A stretch of 9,940 bases of DNA from Candidatus Cloacimonadota bacterium. GTDB lineage: Bacteria; Cloacimonadota; Cloacimonadia; Cloacimonadales; TCS61. A model generated the notes under the pieces. It worked only from the letters and a program-made list of their open reading frames with translations, ran no database searches and was not told the origin of the DNA. A program made the position numbers and the translations under genes. The stretch covers positions 1 to 9,940 of the forward strand of contig DAOUTP010000051.1 of the NCBI GenBank assembly GCA_030626645.1. The letters are read 5' to 3'. Positions 1-6,459 of this stretch are shown here, one piece after another. The stretch's first letter is position 1. Each line of letters starts with the position of its first letter.

Positions 1-256
1 CAAATTGTTCAGTTTTAAAAGTTACATCACGCAAAACTGCATTTCCCTTCCCATTTGCCTGGATGCTGTTCTGTTCGATCGCCTGTGGTAGTTCATCAAA
101 TAGTATCTTATGCTCTCCTTTTGTGAGATATGTTGTTGCAGAGCGCGTAATCTGTGCTCGATCAGAATAAACTGTTACCGAAGTAATTTTTGATTCAATT
201 GCATTTAAACTAACTAAAAACAGTACTAATAAAATTGGCAGTAAGATCTTTTTCAT
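1..256 (-). CDS. MuiA-like DUF4140/DUF4139 exported protein, 5' part only
   Basis: The gene starts at ATG 254-256 and runs off the left edge, leaving about 85 codons. Residues 1-19 look like a signal peptide: two lysines, then a leucine-rich core ending in SLNA. The next residues read ESKITSVTVYSDRAQITRSA, followed by a stretch with KGEHKILFDELP and later GNAVLRDVTF. This is the layout of the DUF4140 N-terminal domain of 'mucoidy inhibitor MuiA' proteins (VTVY-DRA-VTR, then GEH-L-F--LP, then a short strand ending in L-DV). Members usually continue with a coiled coil and a C-terminal DUF4139 beta domain, which would lie outside this window. Their biochemical role is not established; an envelope location is inferred from the signal peptide. 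The start is supported by a strong GGGAGGG Shine-Dalgarno at 260-266, which touches the batA stop, so it is probably co-transcribed and translationally coupled with batA. Confidence 0.82.
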   Translation of the reverse strand, partial: MKKILLPILLVLFLVSLNAIESKITSVTVYSDRAQITRSATTYLTKGEHKILFDELPQAIEQNSIQANGKGNAVLRDVTFKTEQF

Positions 257-259
257 TTT

Positions 260-266
260 CCCTCCC
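260..266 (-). promoter_or_regulatory. Shine-Dalgarno of the MuiA-like gene overlapping the batA stop
   Basis: The minus strand reads GGGAGGG three nucleotides before ATG 254-256, and its first base is the last base of the batA TAG stop (266-268). The stop-on-SD arrangement fixes the start of the MuiA-like gene and suggests reinitiation by ribosomes finishing batA. Confidence 0.75.
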
Positions 267-1255
267 TAAGGAATTTCCTTTCTAATAACAATTCTGAATA
301 TAAATTCCAACAGCATTAAAATAAACGCTGCTAATAAATATCTCCAGAATAATTCCTGATAAATATAATAATCATTTATCTTCAATTCTGTTCGTTCCAT
401 TTCGTCAATATATTCCATGATGGCAGTTAGCTCATCAGTATTTGTTGCCAGTCTTGCTTGCTTGGTTCCGGTTATTTCTGCAATTTTATCAAGTGAATCC
501 ATATCTATTTCGATATTAACTTTCTGGTAACGTATTCCTAAAGCAGTTTGCACAGGATAATCTACAAGTCCTTTTCTACCGACTCCAACCGGATAAACTT
601 TTACATCAAAGGCTTTGCTAAGTCCGGCTGCATCGAGAGGCTCGATCTCACCGGCATTATTTCTTCCATCGGTGATGAGGATTATCACTTTAGATTTTGC
701 TTCGGAGTCTTTCAGACGAGCTACTGCTGTGGCAAGTCCCATACCGATAGCTGTTCCATTTGCTTTTTCATCTATTGATACATTATCCATAATAGACATG
801 AGAATATTATAATCAAGTGTGAGCGGGCATTGCGTAAAGGCATTTTCAGAGAAAACAATAAGCCCAATTCTATCATTTCTACGGTGTTCAATAAAACTTA
901 TTGCTACTTTCTTAGCAGCTTCTAACCTGTTCACAGGTTTGAAATCAACAGCTTTCATACTTCCACTCACATCGATTGCCAGCATAATATCAATGCCTTT
1001 GCCGGTGATCTGCTGTTTCTTGTGTGCAAGTCTGGGTCGAGCTAAAGCAAGGATGAGAAGTACTATTGTGAGTGTTCTGATGATAATTGGAATATACTGA
1101 AGTAAACTACTTCTGCCGGCGATAGAGCGGATCAGATCAATACGACTGTGGATCAATCTGACCTTTCTCTTGCGAATTACTAAAAATTCATATAATAAGT
1201 ACGGAATAAGAACTAGAAAAGCCCAAAACCATTGTGGATTTACGTATTCAAGCAT
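266..1255 (-). CDS. batA: BatA-type VWA-domain membrane protein
   Basis: A 329-residue inner-membrane protein of the aerotolerance (Bat) family. Residues 1-75 form the BatA N-terminal domain: a helix at about 8-27 (NPQWFWAFLVLIPYLLYEF), a basic loop, and a second helix at about 54-72 ending in ALARPRL. Residues 87-285 are a von Willebrand A domain with an intact metal-binding MIDAS site: DVSGS (D95, S97, S99), the GTAIG threonine (T168) and TDGRNNAG (D196). A third helix (about 304-325) precedes the short basic tail RIVIRKEIP. The VWA domain would face the periplasm. In this family the VWA protein works with MoxR and DUF58 partners encoded upstream, as here; stress tolerance and envelope assembly have been proposed, but the substrate is unknown. 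A weak SD (AAGG, about 9 nt from ATG) precedes the start. Only one VWA paralogue is visible and no batB follows. Length is normal for BatA. Confidence 0.93.
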   Translation of the reverse strand: MLEYVNPQWFWAFLVLIPYLLYEFLVIRKRKVRLIHSRIDLIRSIAGRSSLLQYIPIIIRTLTIVLLILALARPRLAHKKQQITGKGIDIMLAIDVSGSMKAVDFKPVNRLEAAKKVAISFIEHRRNDRIGLIVFSENAFTQCPLTLDYNILMSIMDNVSIDEKANGTAIGMGLATAVARLKDSEAKSKVIILITDGRNNAGEIEPLDAAGLSKAFDVKVYPVGVGRKGLVDYPVQTALGIRYQKVNIEIDMDSLDKIAEITGTKQARLATNTDELTAIMEYIDEMERTELKINDYYIYQELFWRYLLAAFILMLLEFIFRIVIRKEIP

Positions 1256-1340
1256 TTTAAAATACCTTGTTTAACAACGAACAATTATTGTTGGCTTTGC
1301 GGAGCAAAACGACAACTTCTTTAACAAAAGAAAGGATCAT
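1256..1340 (-). other. Intercistronic spacer with stem-loop, BatD-like gene to batA
   Basis: An 85-nt gap inside the Bat cluster. It holds an imperfect stem-loop at 1288-1315: 6 outer pairs (one G-T wobble), a small internal loop, then TTTGC-GGA-GCAAA. Just beside it is a 13-nt palindrome, AACAATTATTGTT, at 1280-1292. No U-tract follows on the minus strand, so this is not an obvious terminator; RNA processing, stability control or a repeat remnant are possible. The core CTTTGCGGAG (1295-1304) recurs in opposite orientation in the spacer upstream of folB (9530-9539). Confidence 0.5.
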
Positions 1341-2318
1341 TCAGAATTCCTTCTTTGTTTGTTTTTGTTCGCTTTGCCTGCCTTGGCGTAGCTTTAGCGA
1401 AGACAGGTTAGTTGTAAACTTTTCAAAAGATTTAAAATAATTCTCCAGCCAAGTTAAAGCTAGTTCAGAATCGGAATTTTTGGGAATCACTTTAGCAAAT
1501 TTTATCATATCTGCTTGCCCCAGAAATTTGAGGATCTCAGATTTTTCTGAATGATCATCCAATATCAGATTTGCTCGAATCTCGCTGGTTGTCATCTCAA
1601 CAGAATTTATCTTATAATGCAATTCAATAAATAGACGTAAAATTAATGAAATCCTGAAATAGAAATTTAAGAAATCTCCTTTTATTAATAAATCTTCTTT
1701 CTTTAATTTATTCAGTAATTCCAAAGCAATAATATATGCAGGTCTGTCATCTATGATCTCAGGTTCAGAGAAGTCTTTCTTGGTTTTCTTTAATAATTTT
1801 ATGAGATACTTTATAGCAAAAATAATGAGAATGATGATCAATAACGGAATGAAGTAATCAAGAAATTTTAAGTTAACAGTCAGCGGAGCAGCGATATCTT
1901 TTATGCTTTCCGTGCTGTCAGTTATCACAGATTCTATATTTAGGATGAATTCCTTTGTCTTAAGTATCTGCAAACTATCAGCAGTTCTAACTGCAAATTC
2001 AAGTTCCGGAAAAGTGAATTCACCTGTATCGAAGGGTTGATACGTAAGATCTATCAATGTTGTTTTAATCTCATCATTGATCTCTTCTGCCGATTCAATA
2101 TTCTTTAAAATGAAAATATCAAGTGTATCATTTTGGGTTGAAAAAATGCTGTCAGAAACCGCTGAAGAGATATTAATATGTAATTTGAAAGGAGTGCCCA
2201 CAAAGAGTTTCTGAGGTTTTTCTAATTTGTATTCTAATTCAGAAGAAAATGCAAAAAGTGGAATAATTAATACCATCAATACTGCAATCTTTCTAATTTC
2301 AAATTTATAATTTATCAT
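1341..2318 (-). CDS. BatD-like membrane protein of the MoxR-Bat cluster
   Basis: A 325-residue protein with a signal peptide (residues about 1-26, hydrophobic core AVLMVLIIPLFAF). A beta-rich extracytoplasmic region of about 27-150 follows, with EKPQKLFVGTPFKLHINI and TYQPFDTGEFTFPELEF resembling the Ig-like modules of BatD proteins. One transmembrane helix spans about 155-176 (FIPLLIIILIIFAIKYLIKL). The cytoplasmic helical tail contains RPAYIIALELLNKLKKEDLL and FYFRISLILRLFIELHY...EMTTSEI, typical of the gene commonly found between DUF58 and batA in Bacteroidota-like operons (BatD/DUF4381-like). By inference it links periplasmic and cytoplasmic parts of the MoxR-DUF58-BatA machine. The last 20 residues are unusual: about 305-314 are encoded by a palindromic element (1377-1407) and the end is a Q/K-rich tail. 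The ATG at 2316-2318 has no clear SD and sits right after a hairpin, suggesting coupling to the DUF58 gene upstream. Confidence 0.78.
   Translation of the reverse strand: MINYKFEIRKIAVLMVLIIPLFAFSSELEYKLEKPQKLFVGTPFKLHINISSAVSDSIFSTQNDTLDIFILKNIESAEEINDEIKTTLIDLTYQPFDTGEFTFPELEFAVRTADSLQILKTKEFILNIESVITDSTESIKDIAAPLTVNLKFLDYFIPLLIIILIIFAIKYLIKLLKKTKKDFSEPEIIDDRPAYIIALELLNKLKKEDLLIKGDFLNFYFRISLILRLFIELHYKINSVEMTTSEIRANLILDDHSEKSEILKFLGQADMIKFAKVIPKNSDSELALTWLENYFKSFEKFTTNLSSLKLRQGRQSEQKQTKKEF
1377..1407. repeat. 31-nt imperfect palindrome inside the 3' end of the BatD-like gene
   Basis: The plus strand begins CCTGCCTTGGCG, passes the centre TAGCTTTA, and ends GCGAAGACAGG; the two halves are near reverse complements around a central AGCT. 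It is more GC-rich than the surrounding AT-rich gene. Read on the minus strand in the gene's frame it encodes LSSLKLRQGR, residues 305-314, just beyond the conserved domain. It looks like a small dispersed palindromic element inserted in frame. The family identity was judged by eye; copy number elsewhere cannot be seen. Confidence 0.6.
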
Positions 2319-2326
2319 TTAATATT

Positions 2327-2345
2327 CACAAACAAGATGTTTGTG
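2327..2345 (-). other. Intercistronic hairpin between DUF58 and BatD-like genes
   Basis: CACAAAC (2327-2333) and GTTTGTG (2339-2345) form a perfect 7-bp stem with a 5-nt loop. It fills most of the 27-nt gap, starting at the DUF58 stop (TAA 2346-2348) and ending 8 nt before the next ATG. No U-run follows, so a terminator is unlikely. It occupies the place where a Shine-Dalgarno would be expected and could influence initiation of the BatD-like gene. Confidence 0.5.
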
Positions 2346-3230
2346 TTACCTATGATTTTTCATTCTAATTCGGAATTTAAAGAATTTCATTAGTTCAGGA
2401 GCATAAGGTTTATCGGTGCTTAATGTAACAAGGTCAATTTTCAATTTTCTGAATTGCTGTTTGAGTTCAGTTTCCTGCTTGATAATGGCATTGTTGTACT
2501 TTTCTCGTAATTTAGGATTAGAAGAATTAATAGTAACTGTTTTACCAGTTTCGGGATCTTGAAGATAGAGCAATCCTGCATTTGGCATTTCATATTCTGC
2601 ACTATCCTGAATTCTTAAAGCGATAACATCGTGTTTCTTGGCGAGTATCTTTAAACTATCCAGATAATTAGTATCAAGAAAATCGGAAAGAATAAAGATA
2701 ATGCTGCGTTTTTTTATAAGACGGTAAATGTATTCTACAGCATTCTTAATATTTGTTCCACTTTTCTTAGGCTCAAAATAGAGAATATCTCGTAAAATCC
2801 TGAGTGCTGATTTTTTCCCTTTTGTGGGAGGAATGTATTTTTCAACTTCATCCGTGAAAAGCAGGAGTCCAACTTTATCATTATTGGATAAAGCGGAAAA
2901 AGAAAGAACTGCAGTAACTTCTGTGATAAATTCAGATTTCAGATAGCTTTTGGTTCCAAATAGGGTAGAGGCACTGCTGTCGATAAGGAACATTACGTTA
3001 AGTTCACGTGTTTCTTCGAATTTCTTTATATATGGGAAGCCTTGGCGTGCTGTAACATTCCAGTCTATCTGACGGAAGCTATCACCACTTTGATATTCCC
3101 GGACTTCAGAGAATTCCAAACCTTGTCCTTTGAATAAACTGTGATATTCACCGGAAAAAAGATCTGAAACAAGATCTCTTGTCGTGATCTCAATTTTACG
3201 AACTTTCTTAATTATATCTTTTGTTTCCAA
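2346..3230 (-). CDS. DUF58 domain protein (degenerate VWA fold), MoxR partner
   Basis: A 294-residue soluble protein with no signal peptide or membrane segment. Residues 10-61 carry the family signature: RKIEITTRDLVSDLFSGEYHS, then F-KGQGLEFSEVREYQSGD and RQIDWNVTA. A VWA-like core follows with the MIDAS-like motif LIDSSAS (D84, S86, S88). DUF58 proteins are normally encoded next to MoxR ATPases and are thought to be their cytoplasmic adaptor or substrate; the biochemical function is not settled. It lies 28 nt downstream of moxR and 27 nt upstream of the BatD-like gene, in one apparent operon. The start is a TTG (3228-3230): the signature begins only a few residues later, no upstream ATG fits, and the SD-like TAGGA lies just ahead. 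That ribosome-binding region is built from heptamer repeats, described separately. Length is normal for the family. Confidence 0.9.
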   Translation of the reverse strand: METKDIIKKVRKIEITTRDLVSDLFSGEYHSLFKGQGLEFSEVREYQSGDSFRQIDWNVTARQGFPYIKKFEETRELNVMFLIDSSASTLFGTKSYLKSEFITEVTAVLSFSALSNNDKVGLLLFTDEVEKYIPPTKGKKSALRILRDILYFEPKKSGTNIKNAVEYIYRLIKKRSIIFILSDFLDTNYLDSLKILAKKHDVIALRIQDSAEYEMPNAGLLYLQDPETGKTVTINSSNPKLREKYNNAIIKQETELKQQFRKLKIDLVTLSTDKPYAPELMKFFKFRIRMKNHR

Positions 3231-3233
3231 AAT

Positions 3234-3254
3234 TCCTAATCCCTAATCCCTAAT
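3234..3254 (-). repeat. GGGATTA-type heptamer tandem in the ribosome-binding region of the DUF58 gene
   Basis: Minus strand: two perfect ATTAGGG units (3241-3254) followed by a third, slightly altered unit ATTAGGA (3234-3240). The array lies in the 28-nt gap after the moxR TAG stop (3259-3261). It provides the only SD-like purine tracts (AGGG, TAGGA) for the TTG start at 3228-3230. Gain or loss of a 7-nt unit would change the spacing and number of AGG motifs without touching coding sequence. A related GGGATTAG occurs in the spacer at 7834-7841. Confidence 0.7.
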
Positions 3255-3258
3255 CAAT

Positions 3259-4245
3259 CTAGGGAACTTCGATTTCATCGAATAATCTTGTAACAATATC
3301 TTCTTGCGTAATTTGTTCAGCTTCAGCCTCATAAGTTAGAATAATTCTGTGTCTGAGGATGTCTTTACCAATAGCTTTGATATCATCTGGTGTTACATAA
3401 CCACGGTGTTCTAGGAAGGCGTGAGCTTTTGCTGCCTGAGCAAGATATATCGTAGCTCGTGGGGAAGCTCCGCAATCAATAAGGTCAGAGAGATCACTTA
3501 GATTTTTATATTTATCTGGCTCACGAGTTGCAAAAACCAGATCAAGAATGTATTCCTTAATTTTATCTTCCATGTAGATATCTTTGATCAATTCTCTCAT
3601 ATCCATAATATCTTTTGGTTTAACTACCGATTTAACCTTTATCTCATCTTTTCTAACCATTTTCTCGAGAATAAGTTTTTCTTCTTCACGGGAAGGATAA
3701 TTAATAATAAGTTTAAGCATGAAACGATCTACTTGAGCTTCCGGTAAGGGATATGTCCCTTCCTGTTCAAGCGGATTCTGAGTTGCCATTACCAGGAATG
3801 GTTTTGGTAGAGGATAAGTCGTATCTCCAATAGTTACTTGTCTTTCCTGCATCGATTCCAATAATGCAGACTGCACTTTTGCCGGAGCTCTGTTTATTTC
3901 GTCAGCAAGTACGAAGTTAGCAAAAACGGGTCCTTTCTTAGCAACAAATTCGCTGGTTTTCTGATTATAAATAAGAGTTCCCATAAGATCTGCCGGTAAT
4001 AGATCCGGAGTGAATTGGATGCGTTTAAAAGTAGATTTGATTGTATTTGCTAAAGTATTTACAGCAAGTGTTTTTGCAAGTCCTGGAACACCTTCCAGTA
4101 GAATATGTCCATCTGCAAGAAGTCCAACAAGAAGTCGTTTGATCATGTATTTCTGACCTACGATAACTTTTTCTGTTTCTTGTGTTATCTTATCTATCAG
4201 CACGCTTTTTTCCATTACTTTCTGATTAATCTCTTCAATTTTCAT
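3259..4245 (-). CDS. moxR: MoxR-family AAA+ ATPase
   Basis: A 328-residue cytoplasmic AAA+ ATPase of the MoxR subfamily. Visible motifs are Walker A GVPGLAKT (52-59), Walker B FVLADEINRAP (111-121) with the catalytic DE at 115-116, sensor 1 region ATQNPLEQEGTYPLPEAQVDRF (154-175), and the C-terminal lid with GASPRATIYLAQAAKAHA and YVTPDDIK. MoxR proteins are ATP-driven chaperones that mature or remodel partners carrying VWA domains. The immediate downstream genes here encode a DUF58 protein and a BatA VWA protein, matching the usual gene partnership. It is the first gene of the Bat cluster; a 50-nt AT-rich gap separates it from the YfcE-like gene. The ATG at 4243-4245 is supported by GGAGGA four to five nucleotides upstream. 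A later in-frame Met (residue 11) lacks such support. Length and motifs are complete. Confidence 0.95.
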   Translation of the reverse strand: MKIEEINQKVMEKSVLIDKITQETEKVIVGQKYMIKRLLVGLLADGHILLEGVPGLAKTLAVNTLANTIKSTFKRIQFTPDLLPADLMGTLIYNQKTSEFVAKKGPVFANFVLADEINRAPAKVQSALLESMQERQVTIGDTTYPLPKPFLVMATQNPLEQEGTYPLPEAQVDRFMLKLIINYPSREEEKLILEKMVRKDEIKVKSVVKPKDIMDMRELIKDIYMEDKIKEYILDLVFATREPDKYKNLSDLSDLIDCGASPRATIYLAQAAKAHAFLEHRGYVTPDDIKAIGKDILRHRIILTYEAEAEQITQEDIVTRLFDEIEVP

Positions 4246-4295
4246 TGCTCCTCCAAAAATATACTTATTAATATAAACTTTAATAAAGAATTTAG
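4246..4295 (-). other. AT-rich spacer before moxR, including its Shine-Dalgarno
   Basis: A 50-nt gap, almost entirely A/T, between the YfcE-like stop and the moxR start. GGAGGA at about 4249-4254 is the moxR SD. The minus strand also holds TTATTA and TATATT separated by 17 nt, which could serve as an internal promoter for the Bat cluster. In such AT-rich sequence this match is weak evidence. No terminator-like stem with a U-tract is seen. Confidence 0.35.
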
Positions 4296-4793
4296 TTACA
4301 ATTTAATTATGTGTTTCTGCTTGAAAACTTTTCCATCAAGATGTTTGAACTGAACATCTACGTTTTTATCAATGGTCATAACCACATAGGAAGCTTTCTG
4401 ACCACGGTCTGTTCTTGCTTTTAAATGACCTGGATTAATAAAATATTTGTCTTCGATATTTTCATAACTATTATGGTGAGTGTGACCGTAAAGATAGATT
4501 TCGGCAGGGATACTGGTTTTTAAAAGATCTTCGAGTCTGTGTGCTAAAGCAAATCTCCAATTCTCAATTTCGATTTCCTTAATTGCAGGTAGTGTTCCAT
4601 CTTTATAACCAGGATGATATAAGCCGGGAACTCTGATCAATTCTATATTATCAGTGATATCAATATTTTTGTCCATATCTTCAAAATCGTCACCTAAATG
4701 AAAAATATGAGTATATTCAGTTTCATTTGTGAAGATTTTTCTAATGTTTTTTTGATTCTTATGAGTATCAGACAGGATAATTATCTTTTTCAT
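4296..4793 (-). CDS. YfcE/MJ0936-like calcineurin-type phosphoesterase
   Basis: A 165-residue soluble metallophosphoesterase of the small YfcE/MJ0936-type class, whose studied members hydrolyse phosphodiesters with two metal ions. Metal-site motifs visible are SDTH (D9, H11), HLGDD (H32, D35), a histidine in LAHRLEDL (H85) and GHTH (103-106). The asparagine of the usual GNxD/H motif, which normally bridges the metals and positions substrate, is not where expected: the region reads ELIRVPGLYHPGY (51-63), so activity or substrate may differ. A late NPGH (120-123) matches the NPGS motif of the family. The physiological substrate is unknown. It lies 13 nt after argS, probably in the same operon. 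Only a weak SD (CTGGTG) precedes ATG 4791-4793; the signature SDTH at residue 8 leaves no room for a later start. Confidence 0.88.
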   Translation of the reverse strand: MKKIIILSDTHKNQKNIRKIFTNETEYTHIFHLGDDFEDMDKNIDITDNIELIRVPGLYHPGYKDGTLPAIKEIEIENWRFALAHRLEDLLKTSIPAEIYLYGHTHHNSYENIEDKYFINPGHLKARTDRGQKASYVVMTIDKNVDVQFKHLDGKVFKQKHIIKL

Positions 4794-4806
4794 GCACCAG
4801 TAATAA

Positions 4807-6456
4807 TTACATCTTTTTAGGTGAAGAGATTCCCATCAGATCAAGAGATATGGATATCACAATTTGTACAACACTGATAAGATACAATCTTGCCATGCTT
4901 AAATCAGGGTTTTCTTCGTTGATGATCTTATATTTTGCGTAATATTTATGAAACATTCCAGCCAGTTCATGAACATAGTTCGCCAATCTGTGGGGTTCTC
5001 TGTTATCTGCACAAAGATTAAGAACAGATGAAAGATCCAACATCTTTTTAATAAGATTTATCTCGTCCGCTTTATTTAGTTTTTTTAGATTTTTATCATC
5101 GAATTTTTTCAATGTTAATTTTACTTTCTTTGCTTTTTTAAGTATACTGTTAATTCGTGCGAACGCATACTGGCAGTAGAATACAGGGTTTTCGCTTGAT
5201 TTCTTTTTTGCAAGTTCCAGATCAAAATCCAGATGAGCGGATGGTTTTCTATCAATAAAGAAATATCGCGCTGCATCTTTACCAACATAATCCAGTAATT
5301 CATCCATTGTAACAATATTTCCTGCTCGTTTCGACATTTTAACGACTTCCCCTTCCTGCAAGAGGTTTATATGTTGAAGATAGACAACTTCCAGTTTGGA
5401 ATCATCTAGTTCTAATGCTTTAATTGCAGCACGAAGTTTAGAGACATGACCGTGGTGATCAGGTCCTAAAACATCGATAATAATATCAAAACCACGATTA
5501 TATTTGGTTAAATGGTAAGCAATATCTGGAACAAGATAGGTTGGATTTCCATCAGCCTTAATAAGCACACGATCTTTTTCATCGCCAAATTTAGTTGATG
5601 AGAAGAAAACCGCATCATCTTTTTCATAGGTGCAACCTGCTTCTGCAAGATAACTCAGTGCCTCTTCCAGAATTCCTTCTGCTCTCAATTTTTTCTCAGA
5701 CATCCAATTATCAAATTGAACATCAAACCGGTTTAAGCTGGAAACCTGAATTTTATGGATCTCGTCTAATGCAAAATTCTTCATTCGTTCGAGACGATCT
5801 TCCTCTGTCATGTGAAAGAGCTTCGTTCCTTCAATCGTATTTAATTCAGCTGCCAGATCTTTAATATATTCACCATGATAAGCTTCAAATGGGAATTCTT
5901 CACACTCATGTCCATGCAGCTCACGATATCTTATCTCAAGCGATTCAGCAAGAATATCTACCTGATTTCCTGCATCATTAATATAGAATTCACGAAATGG
6001 CTCGAAGCCGATATGTTCCATAATGCGGAAGAGAGAATCCCCATAAGCACCAGCACGAGCACTAACAACATTCAATGGTCCTGTTGGGTTAGCACTAATA
6101 AATTCTATGAGAACCTTTTTTCTCTTTCCATAATTTGATGAACCATAATTGTATTGTGCATCTGAAATCTTCTGAAGTTCTTTATAATAAAGAGAATTTG
6201 CTATCTTAAAATTAAGAAAACCAGGTCCAGCGATTTCAATTGATTTGTAGTCTCTCTTATTGGAAAGGTCATCAACAATTTTTTGAGCCAGGACATGCGG
6301 TTTCATTTTTAGAATTTTTGTGTTTATCAGTGCAACATTACTGGAGAAATCACCATGTTCAGCAACATTAGGGATCTCAACTGTAAAATTCTCATCACAT
6401 TTAGCACCTATCTTCTTTAATGATTTTAAAATATCGTTATATATTTTTGTTTTCAT
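4807..6456 (-). CDS. argS: Arginyl-tRNA synthetase
   Basis: A 549-residue class I aminoacyl-tRNA synthetase that charges tRNA-Arg with arginine in the cytoplasm. Residues 1-85 form the ArgS-specific N-terminal domain (FTVEIPNVAEHGDFSSNVAL, AGPGFLNFKI). The catalytic domain contains IEFISANPTGPL (117-128), FYINDAGNQVD (157-167), LIKADGNPTYLVPDIAYHL (298-316), DVLGPDHHGH (328-337) and the KMSKRAGN loop (373-380). Residues from about 425 form the DALR anticodon-binding domain (FYCQYAFARINSIL). The class-I HIGH signature, expected right after ANPTGPL, reads N-V-V-S (129-132), although flanking ARAGAYGD is conserved. From memory, some bacterial ArgS of the ANPTGPL type share an LNVV-type variant, so this is probably a lineage form of an active enzyme. 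It starts 3 nt after the rsfS stop and ends 13 nt before the YfcE-like gene. Length is typical. Confidence 0.97.
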   Translation of the reverse strand: MKTKIYNDILKSLKKIGAKCDENFTVEIPNVAEHGDFSSNVALINTKILKMKPHVLAQKIVDDLSNKRDYKSIEIAGPGFLNFKIANSLYYKELQKISDAQYNYGSSNYGKRKKVLIEFISANPTGPLNVVSARAGAYGDSLFRIMEHIGFEPFREFYINDAGNQVDILAESLEIRYRELHGHECEEFPFEAYHGEYIKDLAAELNTIEGTKLFHMTEEDRLERMKNFALDEIHKIQVSSLNRFDVQFDNWMSEKKLRAEGILEEALSYLAEAGCTYEKDDAVFFSSTKFGDEKDRVLIKADGNPTYLVPDIAYHLTKYNRGFDIIIDVLGPDHHGHVSKLRAAIKALELDDSKLEVVYLQHINLLQEGEVVKMSKRAGNIVTMDELLDYVGKDAARYFFIDRKPSAHLDFDLELAKKKSSENPVFYCQYAFARINSILKKAKKVKLTLKKFDDKNLKKLNKADEINLIKKMLDLSSVLNLCADNREPHRLANYVHELAGMFHKYYAKYKIINEENPDLSMARLYLISVVQIVISISLDLMGISSPKKM

Positions 6457-6459
6457 AGT

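Noticed and set aside
819..1100. 93-codon plus-strand frame inside batA
   Set aside because: Its hydrophobic look comes from reading the VWA region backwards; the minus-strand gene has an intact MIDAS and family layout.
3234..3254. CCCTAAT repeats as telomere-like or CRISPR-like sequence
   Set aside because: Only three 7-nt units with no spacers; this is a small tandem repeat inside an operon, not a CRISPR array or a telomere.
5595..6138. Two plus-strand frames of 87-89 codons inside argS
   Set aside because: Antisense shadows of argS with low-complexity, unrecognised translations.
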